Of a stretch of DNA of 64,000 nucleotides, positions 26,430-35,028 are shown in pieces. The notes beneath the pieces were generated by a model, which was given only the letters and a program-made list of their open reading frames with translations, was not told where the DNA came from and ran no database searches. Every line of letters starts with the position of its first letter. Position 1 is the stretch's first letter. Location of the stretch: positions 62,001-126,000 of the forward strand of contig NZ_BPQD01000025.1 of NCBI RefSeq assembly GCF_022179065.1, read 5' to 3'. The translations under genes and the position numbers were made by a program. This DNA is from Methylobacterium adhaesivum (lineage in GTDB: Bacteria > Pseudomonadota > Alphaproteobacteria > Rhizobiales > Beijerinckiaceae).

Positions 26430-27671
26430 TCAGCGCACCTCGGCGGCCGATTGCGGCCCGGGCTTCTGCTCGGGCACGTCCGTATCGCGGGGCTTCGGCT
26501 TGGTCTCCTCCGTGGCGGGGTGCAGATCCACGGTCTTCACCTGCTGGCCGGCGGAGATCTTCTGGACGCCCTCGACGACCACGCGGTCGCCAACCTTGAG
26601 TCCGTCGCGAACGATCCACTGACGGTCGACCACGGGACCGAGTTCGACGGGCTGCAGCATCGCCTTGTCGTCGTCGCGCACCACCCAGACCTCGGGCTTG
26701 CCGTCGCTGGTGCGTTGGATCGCCTGCTGGGGAACCGCGAGGGCGTCGGTGTCGATGCCCTGCTTGATCCGGGCGCGGACGTACATGCCGGGGAACAGCT
26801 CGTCGTGGGGGTTCGGAAACTGCACCCGCAGGGTCACCTGACCGGTGCTGGGATCGGCTGTGACGTCGGAGAACAGCAGCCGTCCGGCCGAGCCGTAGAG
26901 CGACCCGTCGTCCATGATGAGATGGACGTTAGCCGTGTCGGCCGAAAGCCGCGAGAGTTCGCCGCTGGCGAGGTCCCGCCGCAGCTTGTTCAGCTCGCCC
27001 ACGGACTGCGTGATGTCGACGTAGATCGGGTCGAGCTGCTGGATCGTGGCGAGGTTCGAGGCGGCCCCCTGGTCCACCAGGGTGCCTTCCGTGAGCAGCG
27101 CGCGGCCGATCCGGCCTGAGATCGGGGCGCGTACGTCGGTGTAGTTCAGGTTGAGCTTGGCCCGGTCGCGGGCGGCCTTGGCCCCGGCGACCTCGGCCTC
27201 GGCCTGCTTCAGGCCCGCATAGGCGCTGTCATACTGGGCCTGGCTCGCCGTCTGGCGCGACAGGAGCTGCTCCAGGCGGTCGGCCTGCTGGCGGGCCAGG
27301 ACCAGGGCGGCTTCCTGGCGGGCGAGCACGGCTTCCGCACTCTGCAATTCGACCTCGAACGGCGCCGGATCGATCTTGTAGAGAACGTCGCCTTCCTTGA
27401 CCAAGCTGCCCTGCTCGAAGGTCCGCTTCACCACGAGGCCCGAGACCCGCGAGCGCACTTCGGCGATCCGCATCGGTGCCACGCGGCCGGGGAGGTCCCG
27501 CACATACGGGATCGGCTGTTCGCGCACGGTGACGATGCTCACCTCCGGTGGCGGAGACGGGACGGGAGCCGCCGCCTGCTTCTGGTTACAGGCCGACAGG
27601 GTGACGAGGACGATGCCGGCGGCGACGGCGGTCGTCCGTGCGCGGAGCATGCGTGTGGAGGGGGACGTCAC
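26430..27671 (-). CDS. RND efflux periplasmic adaptor lipoprotein (AcrA/MexA type)
   Basis: A 413-residue membrane fusion protein. The N-terminus is a lipoprotein signal ending in TLSAC. Then come the lipoyl/barrel half (RVSGLVVKRTFEQGSLV near 95-111), a long coiled hairpin (about 120-190), the second half (DVRAPISGRIGRAL) and a C-terminal beta domain. GTG 27671 is preferred because AGGAG lies upstream at workable distance; ATG 27650 is the alternative. It is co-transcribed with the permease. No repressor gene is adjacent, so its regulation is not visible here. Confidence 0.92.
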   Translation of the reverse strand: MTSPSTRMLRARTTAVAAGIVLVTLSACNQKQAAAPVPSPPPEVSIVTVREQPIPYVRDLPGRVAPMRIAEVRSRVSGLVVKRTFEQGSLVKEGDVLYKIDPAPFEVELQSAEAVLARQEAALVLARQQADRLEQLLSRQTASQAQYDSAYAGLKQAEAEVAGAKAARDRAKLNLNYTDVRAPISGRIGRALLTEGTLVDQGAASNLATIQQLDPIYVDITQSVGELNKLRRDLASGELSRLSADTANVHLIMDDGSLYGSAGRLLFSDVTADPSTGQVTLRVQFPNPHDELFPGMYVRARIKQGIDTDALAVPQQAIQRTSDGKPEVWVVRDDDKAMLQPVELGPVVDRQWIVRDGLKVGDRVVVEGVQKISAGQQVKTVDLHPATEETKPKPRDTDVPEQKPGPQSAAEVR

Positions 27672-28664
27672 GATCGTTTCGCTCCTGCGAAATTCAGTCG
27701 TGGTGCATCCCGAGCGGACGGGACGACACCACGGCGTTCAAAGGTCCACGCAGTCCCGCCTCCGGGATCGGAAGGGTCGCGTAGCGAGCGTCGGGCCACA
27801 TGGGGCGAGCCCGGACGAAAGGATGCAGGCTGCATCGAGGGGGCGGCGGCCAGGCCGTTCGGCGTCCCGTCTGAACGACGATTCAGGCGAACCGACGACA
27901 GCGAGATGAAATCGGACGAGGCTGCGCCCCGGCGGAAGCCTAGGGCCGACACCATGCCGATCGGTTAAGGCATGGCGCGCGGAGGCGCCTGCCTTCCGTC
28001 AGCCTGCGGATCGGGGCGGCCTGTCGGGGGGATGATCGCCTTGCTTGCCGGCGTGGTCGATGCGGCGGGGCGCGAAGGCCGTCGACGTCCGGGTGAGGGC
28101 AGCGAGTCTTGGCATAGGACCCGCGACGGCTTCGCGCAGATCGTCGACCTCGTTGCCCAGCCGCGTCAGCTGTGGGGTCTCGTCGGACGCACTCGCGCTA
28201 CTGCTCAGGACGACGGTAACCTCGGGTGGGGACGACGCGGCGTCGAACGAGCCCCCCTGTATCAACGCCGGGCAAATGACCAGAAGCAGGGTGAGTAGCC
28301 GAAGGAGACAGGTCAGCGCTCCCCACCGGCCAGAGCCGCGGGGTGGACGAACGAACAAAGCGCCGATCGTCGGCGTCGGATGGGGGATAGGACCTCTCAC
28401 AGGTCCAACACTGGTATGTTTGCGATCCCGCAACAAGTTCCTGCGGCATTGTGTCAAGGCCCTGATATCGCCGCGCTGCCGGGTTGCCGTTGCGGCCGTC
28501 ACGGAACAAGCCCGGGCGTTGCCGAGATCACACAGGTCGATCGCTTCGCCCCCGGCGTGGTTGACCGCTCCCGCCCCGGCGGCCAAGTCTGCCCGCCCCG
28601 ACCATCTGCCTGCCGGGTTCGATGCCGTTCCGGCACGGATTCGCTTCGGCTGGAGGACAACATC
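27672..28664. other. Long intergenic stretch with at most one weak gene
   Basis: Almost 1 kb between the divergent efflux adaptor and L,D-transpeptidase genes. Apart from a possible small minus-strand gene at 27999-28358, I see no family-like protein, RNA gene or repeat. The base composition is that of the surrounding genome. Promoters for both flanking genes must lie here; no convincing -35/-10 pairs could be picked. Confidence 0.5.
27999..28358 (-). CDS. Possible small exported protein with TTG start (unidentified)
   Basis: An open frame of 119 codons from a TTG at 28358. The start of the protein has a basic n-region (RPPRGSGR) and then a hydrophobic run (LLRLLTLLLVICPALI) like a signal peptide. 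A helix-forming segment with TRLGNEVDDLREAV follows, and the last 40 residues are Pro/Arg-rich. There is no strong ribosome site and no family match that I know. It could be chance in GC-rich DNA; the signal-like start is the only positive argument. Confidence 0.27.
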   Translation of the reverse strand: MFVRPPRGSGRWGALTCLLRLLTLLLVICPALIQGGSFDAASSPPEVTVVLSSSASASDETPQLTRLGNEVDDLREAVAGPMPRLAALTRTSTAFAPRRIDHAGKQGDHPPDRPPRSAG

Positions 28665-29240
28665 ATGCAGACGCGTCGCGGCCTCGCCGCATCGGCCCTG
28701 GCGGTCGCCTTCACCCTCGTCGCGGCGCCGGATGCGCAGGCCGGCAACCCGTTCGACAGCGGTCCCATCGCCGACTTCATGAACATCTTCCGGGAGCAGG
28801 CGATCCCGCGCGAGACCGTGGCCTGGAAGGGCGCCGAAAGGCCCGGCACCGTCGTGGTCTCCACGAGCCAGCGCCGTCTCTACTACGTGCTTGGTGGCGG
28901 GCAGGCCGTGCGCTACGGCGTCGGCGTCGGCCGCCAGGGCTTTTCCTGGTCGGGCCAGAAGACCGTCACCATGAAGAAGGAATGGCCGGATTGGCGCCCC
29001 CCGGCGCAGATGCTGGCACGCCGCCCCGACCTGCCGCGCTTCATGGCCGGCGGCCAGGATAATCCGCTCGGCGCCCGCGCGATGTATCTCGGCTCCTCGC
29101 TCTACCGCATCCACGGCTCGAACGAGCCCGAGACCATGGGCGCTGCGGTCTCGTCCGGCTGTATCCGCATGACCAACAAGGACGTGGTCGATCTCTACGA
29201 CCGGGTGAAGGTCGGCACCAAGGTCGTCGTCCGCAACTGA
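28665..29240 (+). CDS. L,D-transpeptidase (YkuD family), exported
   Basis: A 191-residue protein with a cleavable signal peptide ending near DAQA. The catalytic segment is YRIHGSNEPETMG followed by VSSGCIRMTNKDVVDLY, containing the His and the SxGCxR cysteine nucleophile of the YkuD fold. Such enzymes make 3-3 peptidoglycan cross-links or attach proteins to murein in the periplasm. ATG 28665 follows TGGAGGA, a strong ribosome site. A second L,D-transpeptidase lies at 33643 and an LdtR-type regulator at 54346. Confidence 0.92.
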   Translation: MQTRRGLAASALAVAFTLVAAPDAQAGNPFDSGPIADFMNIFREQAIPRETVAWKGAERPGTVVVSTSQRRLYYVLGGGQAVRYGVGVGRQGFSWSGQKTVTMKKEWPDWRPPAQMLARRPDLPRFMAGGQDNPLGARAMYLGSSLYRIHGSNEPETMGAAVSSGCIRMTNKDVVDLYDRVKVGTKVVVRN

Positions 29241-29336
29241 CTCTTCGTCGATCGAGGCGCCCGGCTCCAGCGCGCCTCGGTCGAGACCCCGTGCCCTCCC
29301 CTGGTCGGCCCAACCTGAACCATCGCCAGAGGGCAC

Positions 29337-30140
29337 ATGATCTTCGGTATCGATCCCGGCCTGCTCGCCGGTTTGTTCGCCGTGGCGGTTGCGGCGGGCT
29401 GCGTCGATGCCATCGCGGGCGGCGGCGGTCTCCTCACCCTGCCGACCCTGCTGCTCGCCGGCCTCGATCCCGTGAGCGCCATCGCGACCAACAAGCTCCA
29501 GGGTTCGGCCGGTGCGGTCTCGTCGACCTATGCCTTCGCGCGGCGCGGTCTGATCCACTGGCCGGCGGCCTGGAAGATCGCCGTCTCGGCGGCCCTGGCC
29601 TCCATCGTCGGCGCCCTGTGCGTGAGTCTGCTGCCCCGGCCGGTGCTGGACGCCGGCGTACCGATCCTGCTCATCGGGATCGCGATCTACTTCGCCACGG
29701 CCCGACGCATGAGTTCCGAGGACGCCGCGGCCCGGATGACCCCGGCCCTGTTCGCCCTCACCTGGGCGCCCATGGTGGGATTCTACGACGGGGTGTTCGG
29801 GCCGGGGGCCGGCGCCTTCTACATGATCGGCTTCGTGACCCTGCTGGGCCTCGGCGTGGTGCGGGCCACCGCCCACACCAAGCTCGCCAACGCCGCGAGC
29901 AATGTCGGCAGTCTCGCCCTGTTCGCCTTCGGCGGCCACGTGGTGTGGGCCGTCGGCCTCGTCATGGCCCTCGGCGCCATCCTGGGTGCCCAGATCGGCG
30001 CCCGCCTCGCCATCCGCCTCGGCGCCCGGCTGATCCGGCCGCTCCTCGTGACCATCGCCTGCGTCATGGCGCTTCGGCTGCTGTCCGACCCGGCGAACCC
30101 CCTGAGGCACGCCGTGGTCGGTCTCTTCGTCGGCCCGTGA
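29337..30140 (+). CDS. TauE/SafE family (TSUP) permease
   Basis: A 267-residue membrane protein with about eight helices. The two family repeats are recognisable: DAIAGGGGLLTLPTLL with ATNKLQG at the front, and FYDGVFGPGAGAFYMIGF with AHTKLANAASN in the second half. Family members carry sulfite, sulfoacetate, taurine-derived or other organic anions; the substrate here cannot be told. AGAGGG lies just before the start. Its stop abuts the end of the convergent mesaconyl-CoA hydratase gene. Confidence 0.88.
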   Translation: MIFGIDPGLLAGLFAVAVAAGCVDAIAGGGGLLTLPTLLLAGLDPVSAIATNKLQGSAGAVSSTYAFARRGLIHWPAAWKIAVSAALASIVGALCVSLLPRPVLDAGVPILLIGIAIYFATARRMSSEDAAARMTPALFALTWAPMVGFYDGVFGPGAGAFYMIGFVTLLGLGVVRATAHTKLANAASNVGSLALFAFGGHVVWAVGLVMALGAILGAQIGARLAIRLGARLIRPLLVTIACVMALRLLSDPANPLRHAVVGLFVGP

Positions 30141-31187
30141 TCAGCGGGGCATGAATGCCCAGTAGTCGAGATCGAGGATCACCGACGGATCGTAGACGTC
30201 CCCCTGCTTGTCGGGGTGGGCACCGCAGGGCTGGTTCTTCGTCGCGACGGTACGCAGGCGCAGGAGCCCGACATCGGACCGGCCGGGCAGTTCGGCGGTG
30301 TCCAGCACCTCGCTCCAGGCATAGACGGTGTCGCCGGCAAACAGCGGCGCCACGTGGCGCCCGGCATTGATGCCGGCGATCGCAAAGGCGTTGGCGAGGC
30401 CGTTGAAGCTGAGGGCGCGCGCGAGCGAGATCACGTGCCCGCCGTAGATCAGCCGCCGGCCGAACCGCGTATCCTTCGTGGCAAAGGCGTCGAAGTGGAC
30501 CTTGGCGGTGTTCTGGAACAGCCGCGTGGCAATCTGGTGCTCTGCCTCCTCGACGGTCATGCCGTCGACGTGGTCGATTTTCTCCCCGACGGCGTAGTCG
30601 GAGAAGCGGTGCGGGCTCCCGGCGAGATCGTAGTCGTAGGCGCCGGTTTCCAATGGCGGCAGGGCGCTGGCGAGGTCAGCCGGCGACACGAACTTGGCGA
30701 AGGTCGGTACGTGCTCCTGGGCGATCTTCGCCTCCGGGTCGCGCTTCTTCACGAGCACCCAGCGGCAGTAGCTCAGAACCGTCTCGCCGTTGGCGTCCGA
30801 ACCCGTGGACCGAACGTAGACCACGCCGGTCTGGCGGTTCGAGCTCTCCTTCAGACCAATGACCTCGGAGACCGTAGACAGAGTCTCGCCCGGATAGACC
30901 GGCCGGCGAAACCCGCCCTCCGCATAGCCGAGATTGGCCAGGGCGTTGAGCGAGATGTCCGGAACGGTCTTGCCGAACACCACGTGGAAGGTGAGGAGGT
31001 CGTCCAGCGGGCTCTGCGGGTAGCCGATCGCCTTGGCGAACGCGTCCGACGACTGCACCGCGAAGCGCGGTCCGTAAAGCGCCGTGTAGAGGGCCACGTC
31101 GCCCGTGGTCACCGTGCGCGGGGTGGCATGGCGGATGGTCTCGCCGAGGCGATAATCCTCGAAGAAGCGGCCGGGATTGGTCTTCAT
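30141..31187 (-). CDS. mcd: Mesaconyl-CoA hydratase (beta-methylmalyl-CoA dehydratase)
   Basis: A 348-residue protein made of two MaoC-like hot-dog domains. Its start (NPGRFFEDYRLGETIRHATPRT), the segment YGPRFAVQSSDAFA, and the hydratase-type FGRRLIYGGHVISLARALSFNGL match the mesaconyl-CoA hydratases described from Methylorubrum and Rhodobacter. The enzyme interconverts mesaconyl-CoA and beta-methylmalyl-CoA in the ethylmalonyl-CoA pathway, which regenerates glyoxylate during growth on C1 and C2 compounds. It stands alone here; other pathway genes are elsewhere. The name is by family recognition; an alternative symbol in use is mch. Confidence 0.85.
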   Translation of the reverse strand: MKTNPGRFFEDYRLGETIRHATPRTVTTGDVALYTALYGPRFAVQSSDAFAKAIGYPQSPLDDLLTFHVVFGKTVPDISLNALANLGYAEGGFRRPVYPGETLSTVSEVIGLKESSNRQTGVVYVRSTGSDANGETVLSYCRWVLVKKRDPEAKIAQEHVPTFAKFVSPADLASALPPLETGAYDYDLAGSPHRFSDYAVGEKIDHVDGMTVEEAEHQIATRLFQNTAKVHFDAFATKDTRFGRRLIYGGHVISLARALSFNGLANAFAIAGINAGRHVAPLFAGDTVYAWSEVLDTAELPGRSDVGLLRLRTVATKNQPCGAHPDKQGDVYDPSVILDLDYWAFMPR

Positions 31188-31301
31188 GGGAGCGGATCGT
31201 CCTGTTGGCGACTGTCGCGAGGGCGGATTCCAGTCCCGCGTCGCCCCGCGCGACCGTTCGAAGGCTGCGGCAGGCCTCGAACGGCCTGCCAGGGGTGGGG
31301 C

Positions 31302-31604
31302 TCAGCGCATATAGACGGTGGTCTGCACCGGAAGGAACTCGTGGAGCAGGCGGCTCGCGAACAGCAGCAGCAGCACCAGCACGATGGGCGACAGGTCGAC
31401 GCCGCCGAGATTGGGCAGGATGTTGCGGATCGGGCGCAGCACCGGCTCGGTCAACCGATAGAGCACCTCGCCGATCTGCGACACGATGGGGTTGCGGACG
31501 TTCACGACGTTGAACGCCACCAGCCAGCTCAGGACGGCGCTGGCGATGAGCACGTAAATGTAGAGTTGGACGACGGTGTCGAAGAGCCAGAGAAAGGCGT
31601 TCAT
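31302..31604 (-). CDS. YggT family membrane protein
   Basis: A 100-residue protein with two hydrophobic helices and the family hallmark EVLYRLTEPVLRPIRNILPNLGGVDLSPIV split over residues about 45-75. The start is taken at ATG 31604, which begins the conserved sequence; the frame upstream is basic and unlike the family. YggT proteins are linked to osmotic stress and to cell division or membrane organisation, without a known reaction. Confidence 0.88.
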   Translation of the reverse strand: MNAFLWLFDTVVQLYIYVLIASAVLSWLVAFNVVNVRNPIVSQIGEVLYRLTEPVLRPIRNILPNLGGVDLSPIVLVLLLLFASRLLHEFLPVQTTVYMR

Positions 31605-31726
31605 GCGGGAAATCGAGGTCCTCGTGGTCCAGCGCTCCGGGCGCGGGTCGCGCGCACGCACAGCGGCAGGATTTCCGGAATTGACAGGCCGGCGTATGCG
31701 AGCCTAAAAGGCCCGCACCCCGGAAC

Positions 31727-31802
31727 GGGGCTGTAGCTCAGATGGGAGAGCGCCGCAATCGCACTGCGGAGGTCAGCGGTTCGATCCCGCTCAGCTCCAC
31801 CA
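31727..31802 (+). tRNA. tRNA-Ala (anticodon CGC)
   Basis: Acceptor stem GGGGCTG (31727-31733) pairs with CAGCTCC (31792-31798), discriminator A, and CCA is encoded. The D arm is GCTC/GAGC, the anticodon stem CCGCA/TGCGG, and the loop ATCGCAC gives anticodon CGC. The T arm is AGCGG/CCGCT with loop TTCGATC. It reads alanine codon GCG. Two terminator hairpins follow. Confidence 0.95.
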
Positions 31803-31838
31803 GGTTTCTTTTGGACCGAAGAAATCGGTGGTCGGGTT

Positions 31839-31869
31839 CGAGCCGTGACGGCTCGCCCTTTTTATTTTT
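31839..31869 (+). terminator. Intrinsic terminator of tRNA-Ala
   Basis: CGAGCCG and CGGCTCG form a 7-base perfect stem around TGA, then CCC and a T-rich tail (TTTTTATTTTTG). It starts 37 bases past the tRNA 3' end. Confidence 0.8.
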
Positions 31870-31887
31870 GCAACGCTGTTCTGCTGC

Positions 31888-31914
31888 GGCGACCGCTTTC
31901 GCGGTCGCCTTTTT
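31888..31914 (+). terminator. Second intrinsic terminator before the rsmB 3' end
   Basis: GGCGACCGC and GCGGTCGCC form a perfect 9-base stem around TTTC, followed by five T. It lies 20 bases after the first terminator, making a tandem stop between the tRNA and the convergent rsmB gene. Confidence 0.82.
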
Positions 31915-31923
31915 GCGTTGGGC

Positions 31924-33294
31924 TCAGGCGTTCCGACGCAGGCGGCTCGCGAAGAAGCCGTCGAGGCCGCCGGAGCCTTCGGAGGTGGTGCCGCCGAGAT
32001 GCGAGGGCAGCGTGCGCAGATCGCCCTGCGCGTCGATGGACTCGGAAAGACCACCGACCTCGTCCGCCGTCACCGGTACCCGTTCGAACCCGTCGTTGCG
32101 TTTGAGGAAGTCGCGCACCTGCTTCTCGCCCTCCTCCGGTTCGAGGGAGCAGGTGCAATAGACGATGAGGCCGCCGGGCTTGACCAGGAGGGCTGCCCGA
32201 TCGAACAGCCGCCGCTGCAGGGCGGCCAGACGCAGGATGTCGTCGCTCTGCTTAGTCCAGGCCACGTCCGGGTGCCGCCGCAGGGTGCCGGTGGCCGAGC
32301 AGGGCGCATCGAGGAGGACGGCATCGAAACCGCCGGGCTCCTCGACGTCGAGGGCGTTGCCGACGCGGATCTCCGCCTCCAGCCCGAGCCGGCCGAGATT
32401 GTCCCGCAGGCGCTCGAGGCGCGGTGCCGAGCGGTCGACGGCGACCACCGTCGCCCCGGCCGCCGCAAGCTGCGCCGTCTTGCCCCCCGGCGCGGCGCAG
32501 AGGTCCGCCACGCGCTGTCCGGGTCCGACGGCGAGCAGCCGGGCCGGGATCGCCGCGGCGGCATCCTGCACCCACCAGGCGCCCTCCGCGTAGCCGGGCA
32601 GATCGCTCACCGCCGAGCGGACGTCGTGCAGGCGCACGCTCCCCGTCGGCAGGACGGTGCCGCCGAGGCGTTCGGCCCAATCGGCTGCCGAGCTTTTCAC
32701 CGTGATGTCGAGGGCCGCCCCGTCGAGATGGGCCGCCGCGATGGCCCGGGCCGTGGTCTCGCCGTAGGCGGCGCGCCAGCGTCCGGCGAGCCAGTCCGGG
32801 GTGTTGTCGGCCAGCGGATCGCTCAGGGCGCCGAGGATTTCGGCGCGCTCGCGGACGATCCGGCGCAGGACCGCGTTCACGAGTCCGGACAGGTGCTGGA
32901 GTTGCGGGTCGCCCTTGGCGAGGCGCACGCCGAGATCGACGGCGGCGTGGTCGGGCACGTTGAGGTCGAGGATCTGCGCCGCGCCCGTGGCGAGCAGGGC
33001 GACGAGGCGGGGCTGGCCCTCGGGCAGGCCCTGCGACAGCCGCGCGGCCAGGACGGCCTTCAGGTATCCGAGGCGCCGGAACGTCGCCGTGGCGATGGCC
33101 CGGGCCAGGGCGGCATCGGCGGGGTCGAGCCCGGCGTGGCGCCCGGCCTGGGCCAGGGCATCCTCCAACGCGAAGGCGTGGGCGCCGCCGAGGAGATCGG
33201 CCACGGCACCATGGGCGACCTGGCGGGCGGCGAGGCCCGCGACGGTGCGGTCGATGACCGTCGTCGGCCCCTCCGCGTTGCGGCGTGTCGCCAT
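31924..33294 (-). CDS. rsmB: RsmB-type rRNA (cytosine-C5)-methyltransferase
   Basis: A protein of about 456 residues. The N-terminal 150 residues are a NusB-like helical domain. The C-terminal part is an RNA m5C methyltransferase with DLCAAPGGKTAQLAA (SAM), DAPCSATGTLRRHPD (motif IV, Cys) and YCTCSLEPEEGE (motif VI, catalytic Cys). RsmB methylates 16S rRNA C967 in E. coli; the same role is inferred. ATG 33294 has GGAG 11 bases upstream; ATG 33303 is too close to that site. It is divergent from the SdhAF4-like gene with 74 bases between. Confidence 0.9.
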   Translation of the reverse strand: MATRRNAEGPTTVIDRTVAGLAARQVAHGAVADLLGGAHAFALEDALAQAGRHAGLDPADAALARAIATATFRRLGYLKAVLAARLSQGLPEGQPRLVALLATGAAQILDLNVPDHAAVDLGVRLAKGDPQLQHLSGLVNAVLRRIVRERAEILGALSDPLADNTPDWLAGRWRAAYGETTARAIAAAHLDGAALDITVKSSAADWAERLGGTVLPTGSVRLHDVRSAVSDLPGYAEGAWWVQDAAAAIPARLLAVGPGQRVADLCAAPGGKTAQLAAAGATVVAVDRSAPRLERLRDNLGRLGLEAEIRVGNALDVEEPGGFDAVLLDAPCSATGTLRRHPDVAWTKQSDDILRLAALQRRLFDRAALLVKPGGLIVYCTCSLEPEEGEKQVRDFLKRNDGFERVPVTADEVGGLSESIDAQGDLRTLPSHLGGTTSEGSGGLDGFFASRLRRNA

Positions 33295-33368
33295 GAGGGC
33301 CATTTCTCCGTTAAGCTCCGCCCGAACCGGGCCTGCGTTCCACAGCCCTTTCACCCCGCGCCGCCGAG

Positions 33369-33617
33369 ATGCAAGCCATGCCGATGCAGGACGATACGGA
33401 AAACGTCGACACGGAAAACGCCGATCCACAAAACCCCGGCCGCCCGCCCCTCTCGGCCGCCGCCAGCCGGGCTCTCGCCGAAGCCGAGGCGCGCCGACAG
33501 GCGATCGATGCGAAGGCGGCCGAGATCGCCGCCGCACGCGAGCGCCAAGGCCGGGGCGGCCTCGAGCCGGTCCGCTACGACGATTGGGAGATCAAGGGCA
33601 TCGCCGTCGACTTCTGA
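33369..33617 (+). CDS. SdhAF4-like succinate dehydrogenase assembly factor (DUF1674)
   Basis: An 82-residue protein. A Gln/Asp/Asn-rich start and a charged helix (SRALAEAEARRQAIDAKAAE) precede the diagnostic ending GGLEPVRYDDWEIKGIAVDF. That ending is the signature of DUF1674, whose mitochondrial member SdhAF4 binds flavinylated SdhA and promotes its joining to SdhB. The substrate operon sdhCDAB is about 10 kb upstream in this window. ATG 33369 is used; ATG 33378 is equally possible. Confidence 0.85.
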   Translation: MQAMPMQDDTENVDTENADPQNPGRPPLSAAASRALAEAEARRQAIDAKAAEIAAARERQGRGGLEPVRYDDWEIKGIAVDF

Positions 33618-33642
33618 CGACACCCTTTCGGCTGAAGCCGGA

Positions 33643-34146
33643 TCAGCGCACCACGTAGACCGGTGTGCCGACGGAGACTCGACTGTAGAGATCGACCACG
33701 TCCTGATTGTACATCCGGATGCAGCCATACGAGGCGTAGGAACCGATGGAGCTCGGCCGGTTGGTCCCATGGATGGCGTATTCGCCCCCCGACAGGGTCA
33801 GGGCCGCCGAGCCCATGGGATTGTGGGGCGAGCCGCCAGCGATGACGTCGGGCAGGCGCGGGTTGTCGCGCTTGACCTCGCGGGGCGGCGACCAAGCGGG
33901 CTGAACGTATTTGCCGTCGATCTCGCGCGCGCCCGTCCATTGCTTGCCGGGCTTGCCCACGGCCACGGGGTAGCGGATCGCCGTGCCGTCGCCATTCACG
34001 AAGTAGAGTTGGCGCGCGGCTGTATGGACGACCACGGTGCCGGGCCCGACATCCTCCTGGAATGCCACCACCTCGCGGGCTGCGGCCGGCATGGTCGCGA
34101 GGGCGCAAGCCAACGCCGCGACGGCACACTGCTTCACACCAACCAT
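33643..34146 (-). CDS. L,D-transpeptidase (YkuD family), exported
   Basis: A 167-residue protein with a signal peptide ending AAA near residue 23. The catalytic segment is YAIHGTNRPSSIG followed by ASYGCIRMYNQDVVDLY, with His, Ser and nucleophile Cys in place. The core (TVVVHTAARQLYFVNGDGTAIRY) is closely similar in layout to the one at 28665, so the two are paralogues. It ends 25 bases from the end of the SdhAF4-like gene, converging with it. Confidence 0.92.
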   Translation of the reverse strand: MVGVKQCAVAALACALATMPAAAREVVAFQEDVGPGTVVVHTAARQLYFVNGDGTAIRYPVAVGKPGKQWTGAREIDGKYVQPAWSPPREVKRDNPRLPDVIAGGSPHNPMGSAALTLSGGEYAIHGTNRPSSIGSYASYGCIRMYNQDVVDLYSRVSVGTPVYVVR

Positions 34147-34334
34147 GGACCTCGTCTCCGTCAGCTCGACTGTACTGACGAGGACAATTCACGGCCAAGG
34201 TTGCCGTTCCGATTAGGCCACGCTGTGGGCGGGGGAGAACCACGTAGGACTTGCGAAGACGGTAAAGAGGGTTCGCGCGGCGCGTCTTCGAAGAATCCGA
34301 TTCGTGTTCGGGTCAACGTAACCTTGATCGCGTA

Positions 34335-35003
34335 TTAACGCTCGACGAGGGCGGCCGCCGCCGCGATCCGTGCCTGCCAGCCGTGGCGTACGAGTTCGGG
34401 GTCGGCATGCTCCTCGACGGGGAAGCCGACGCAGAGATAGGCCACGAGGTGCCAGGTGCAGGGGACGTCGAGGACGGTGCACACGGTTTCGGGTTCGAGG
34501 ATGGACACCCAACCGACGCCGAGGCCGTGGGCCCGAGCCGCGAGCCAGAAGGTCTGCACGGCGCCCACCACGGAGTAGCGGAGCATTTCCGGCATGGTGG
34601 CGCGTCCGAGGCCGTGACCGGTCTCCGCGCCTTCGTCGCAAAACACCGCGAGATGAACGGGTGCCTCGCGCAACCCCGCGAGCTTGAGGCGGACATAGGC
34701 GTCGCGTCGGTCGGCCGTGTAGCCCTCGGCAGCGGCGGCGTTGCAGCGCTCGAAGCTCCGCGTCACCTCCGCGCGCCGGGCTTGGTCGGCCACCCGGACG
34801 AAGCGCCAGGGCTGGCTGTTGCCCACCGAGGGGCTGAGGGCGGCGAGGTCGAGGCATCGGCGCAGGAGCGCGTCGTCGACGAGATCGTCGCGGAAGCGGC
34901 GCACGTCACGGCGCCACGCGAACAGATCCGCGAGGATTTGACGAAAGCCGGCATCGAACTGGACCAAGACCTGTCGTCCCACGAGAAGCGCGCGGCCCGT
35001 CAT
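34335..35003 (-). CDS. bluB: 5,6-dimethylbenzimidazole synthase
   Basis: A 222-residue flavoenzyme of the nitroreductase fold that splits reduced FMN with oxygen to make the lower ligand of vitamin B12. The segments LFAWRRDVRRFRDD, LAALSPSVGNSQPWRFVRV, KLAGLREAPVHLAVFCDE and GLGVGWVSILEPETV are those of BluB, not of general nitroreductases. ATG 35003 is preferred (GAGGGG just upstream, and correct length); the frame continues upstream through the leader terminator, where it cannot be coding. The gene is isolated from other cobalamin genes. Its leader contains a strong terminator, implying attenuation. Confidence 0.9.
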   Translation of the reverse strand: MTGRALLVGRQVLVQFDAGFRQILADLFAWRRDVRRFRDDLVDDALLRRCLDLAALSPSVGNSQPWRFVRVADQARRAEVTRSFERCNAAAAEGYTADRRDAYVRLKLAGLREAPVHLAVFCDEGAETGHGLGRATMPEMLRYSVVGAVQTFWLAARAHGLGVGWVSILEPETVCTVLDVPCTWHLVAYLCVGFPVEEHADPELVRHGWQARIAAAAALVER

Positions 35004-35028
35004 AGCCCCTCGGGCACGGATAGGCCCG

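Noticed and set aside
23133-27119. A 1328-codon open frame on the plus strand opposite the RND pump genes
   Set aside because: It mirrors two clear efflux genes. The His/Asp/Glu/Arg-biased product is a typical antisense artefact of GC-rich codons.
31918-34338. An 806-codon plus-strand frame over rsmB, SdhAF4 and the L,D-transpeptidase
   Set aside because: It spans three genes with strong motifs in other frames and has no domain of its own.
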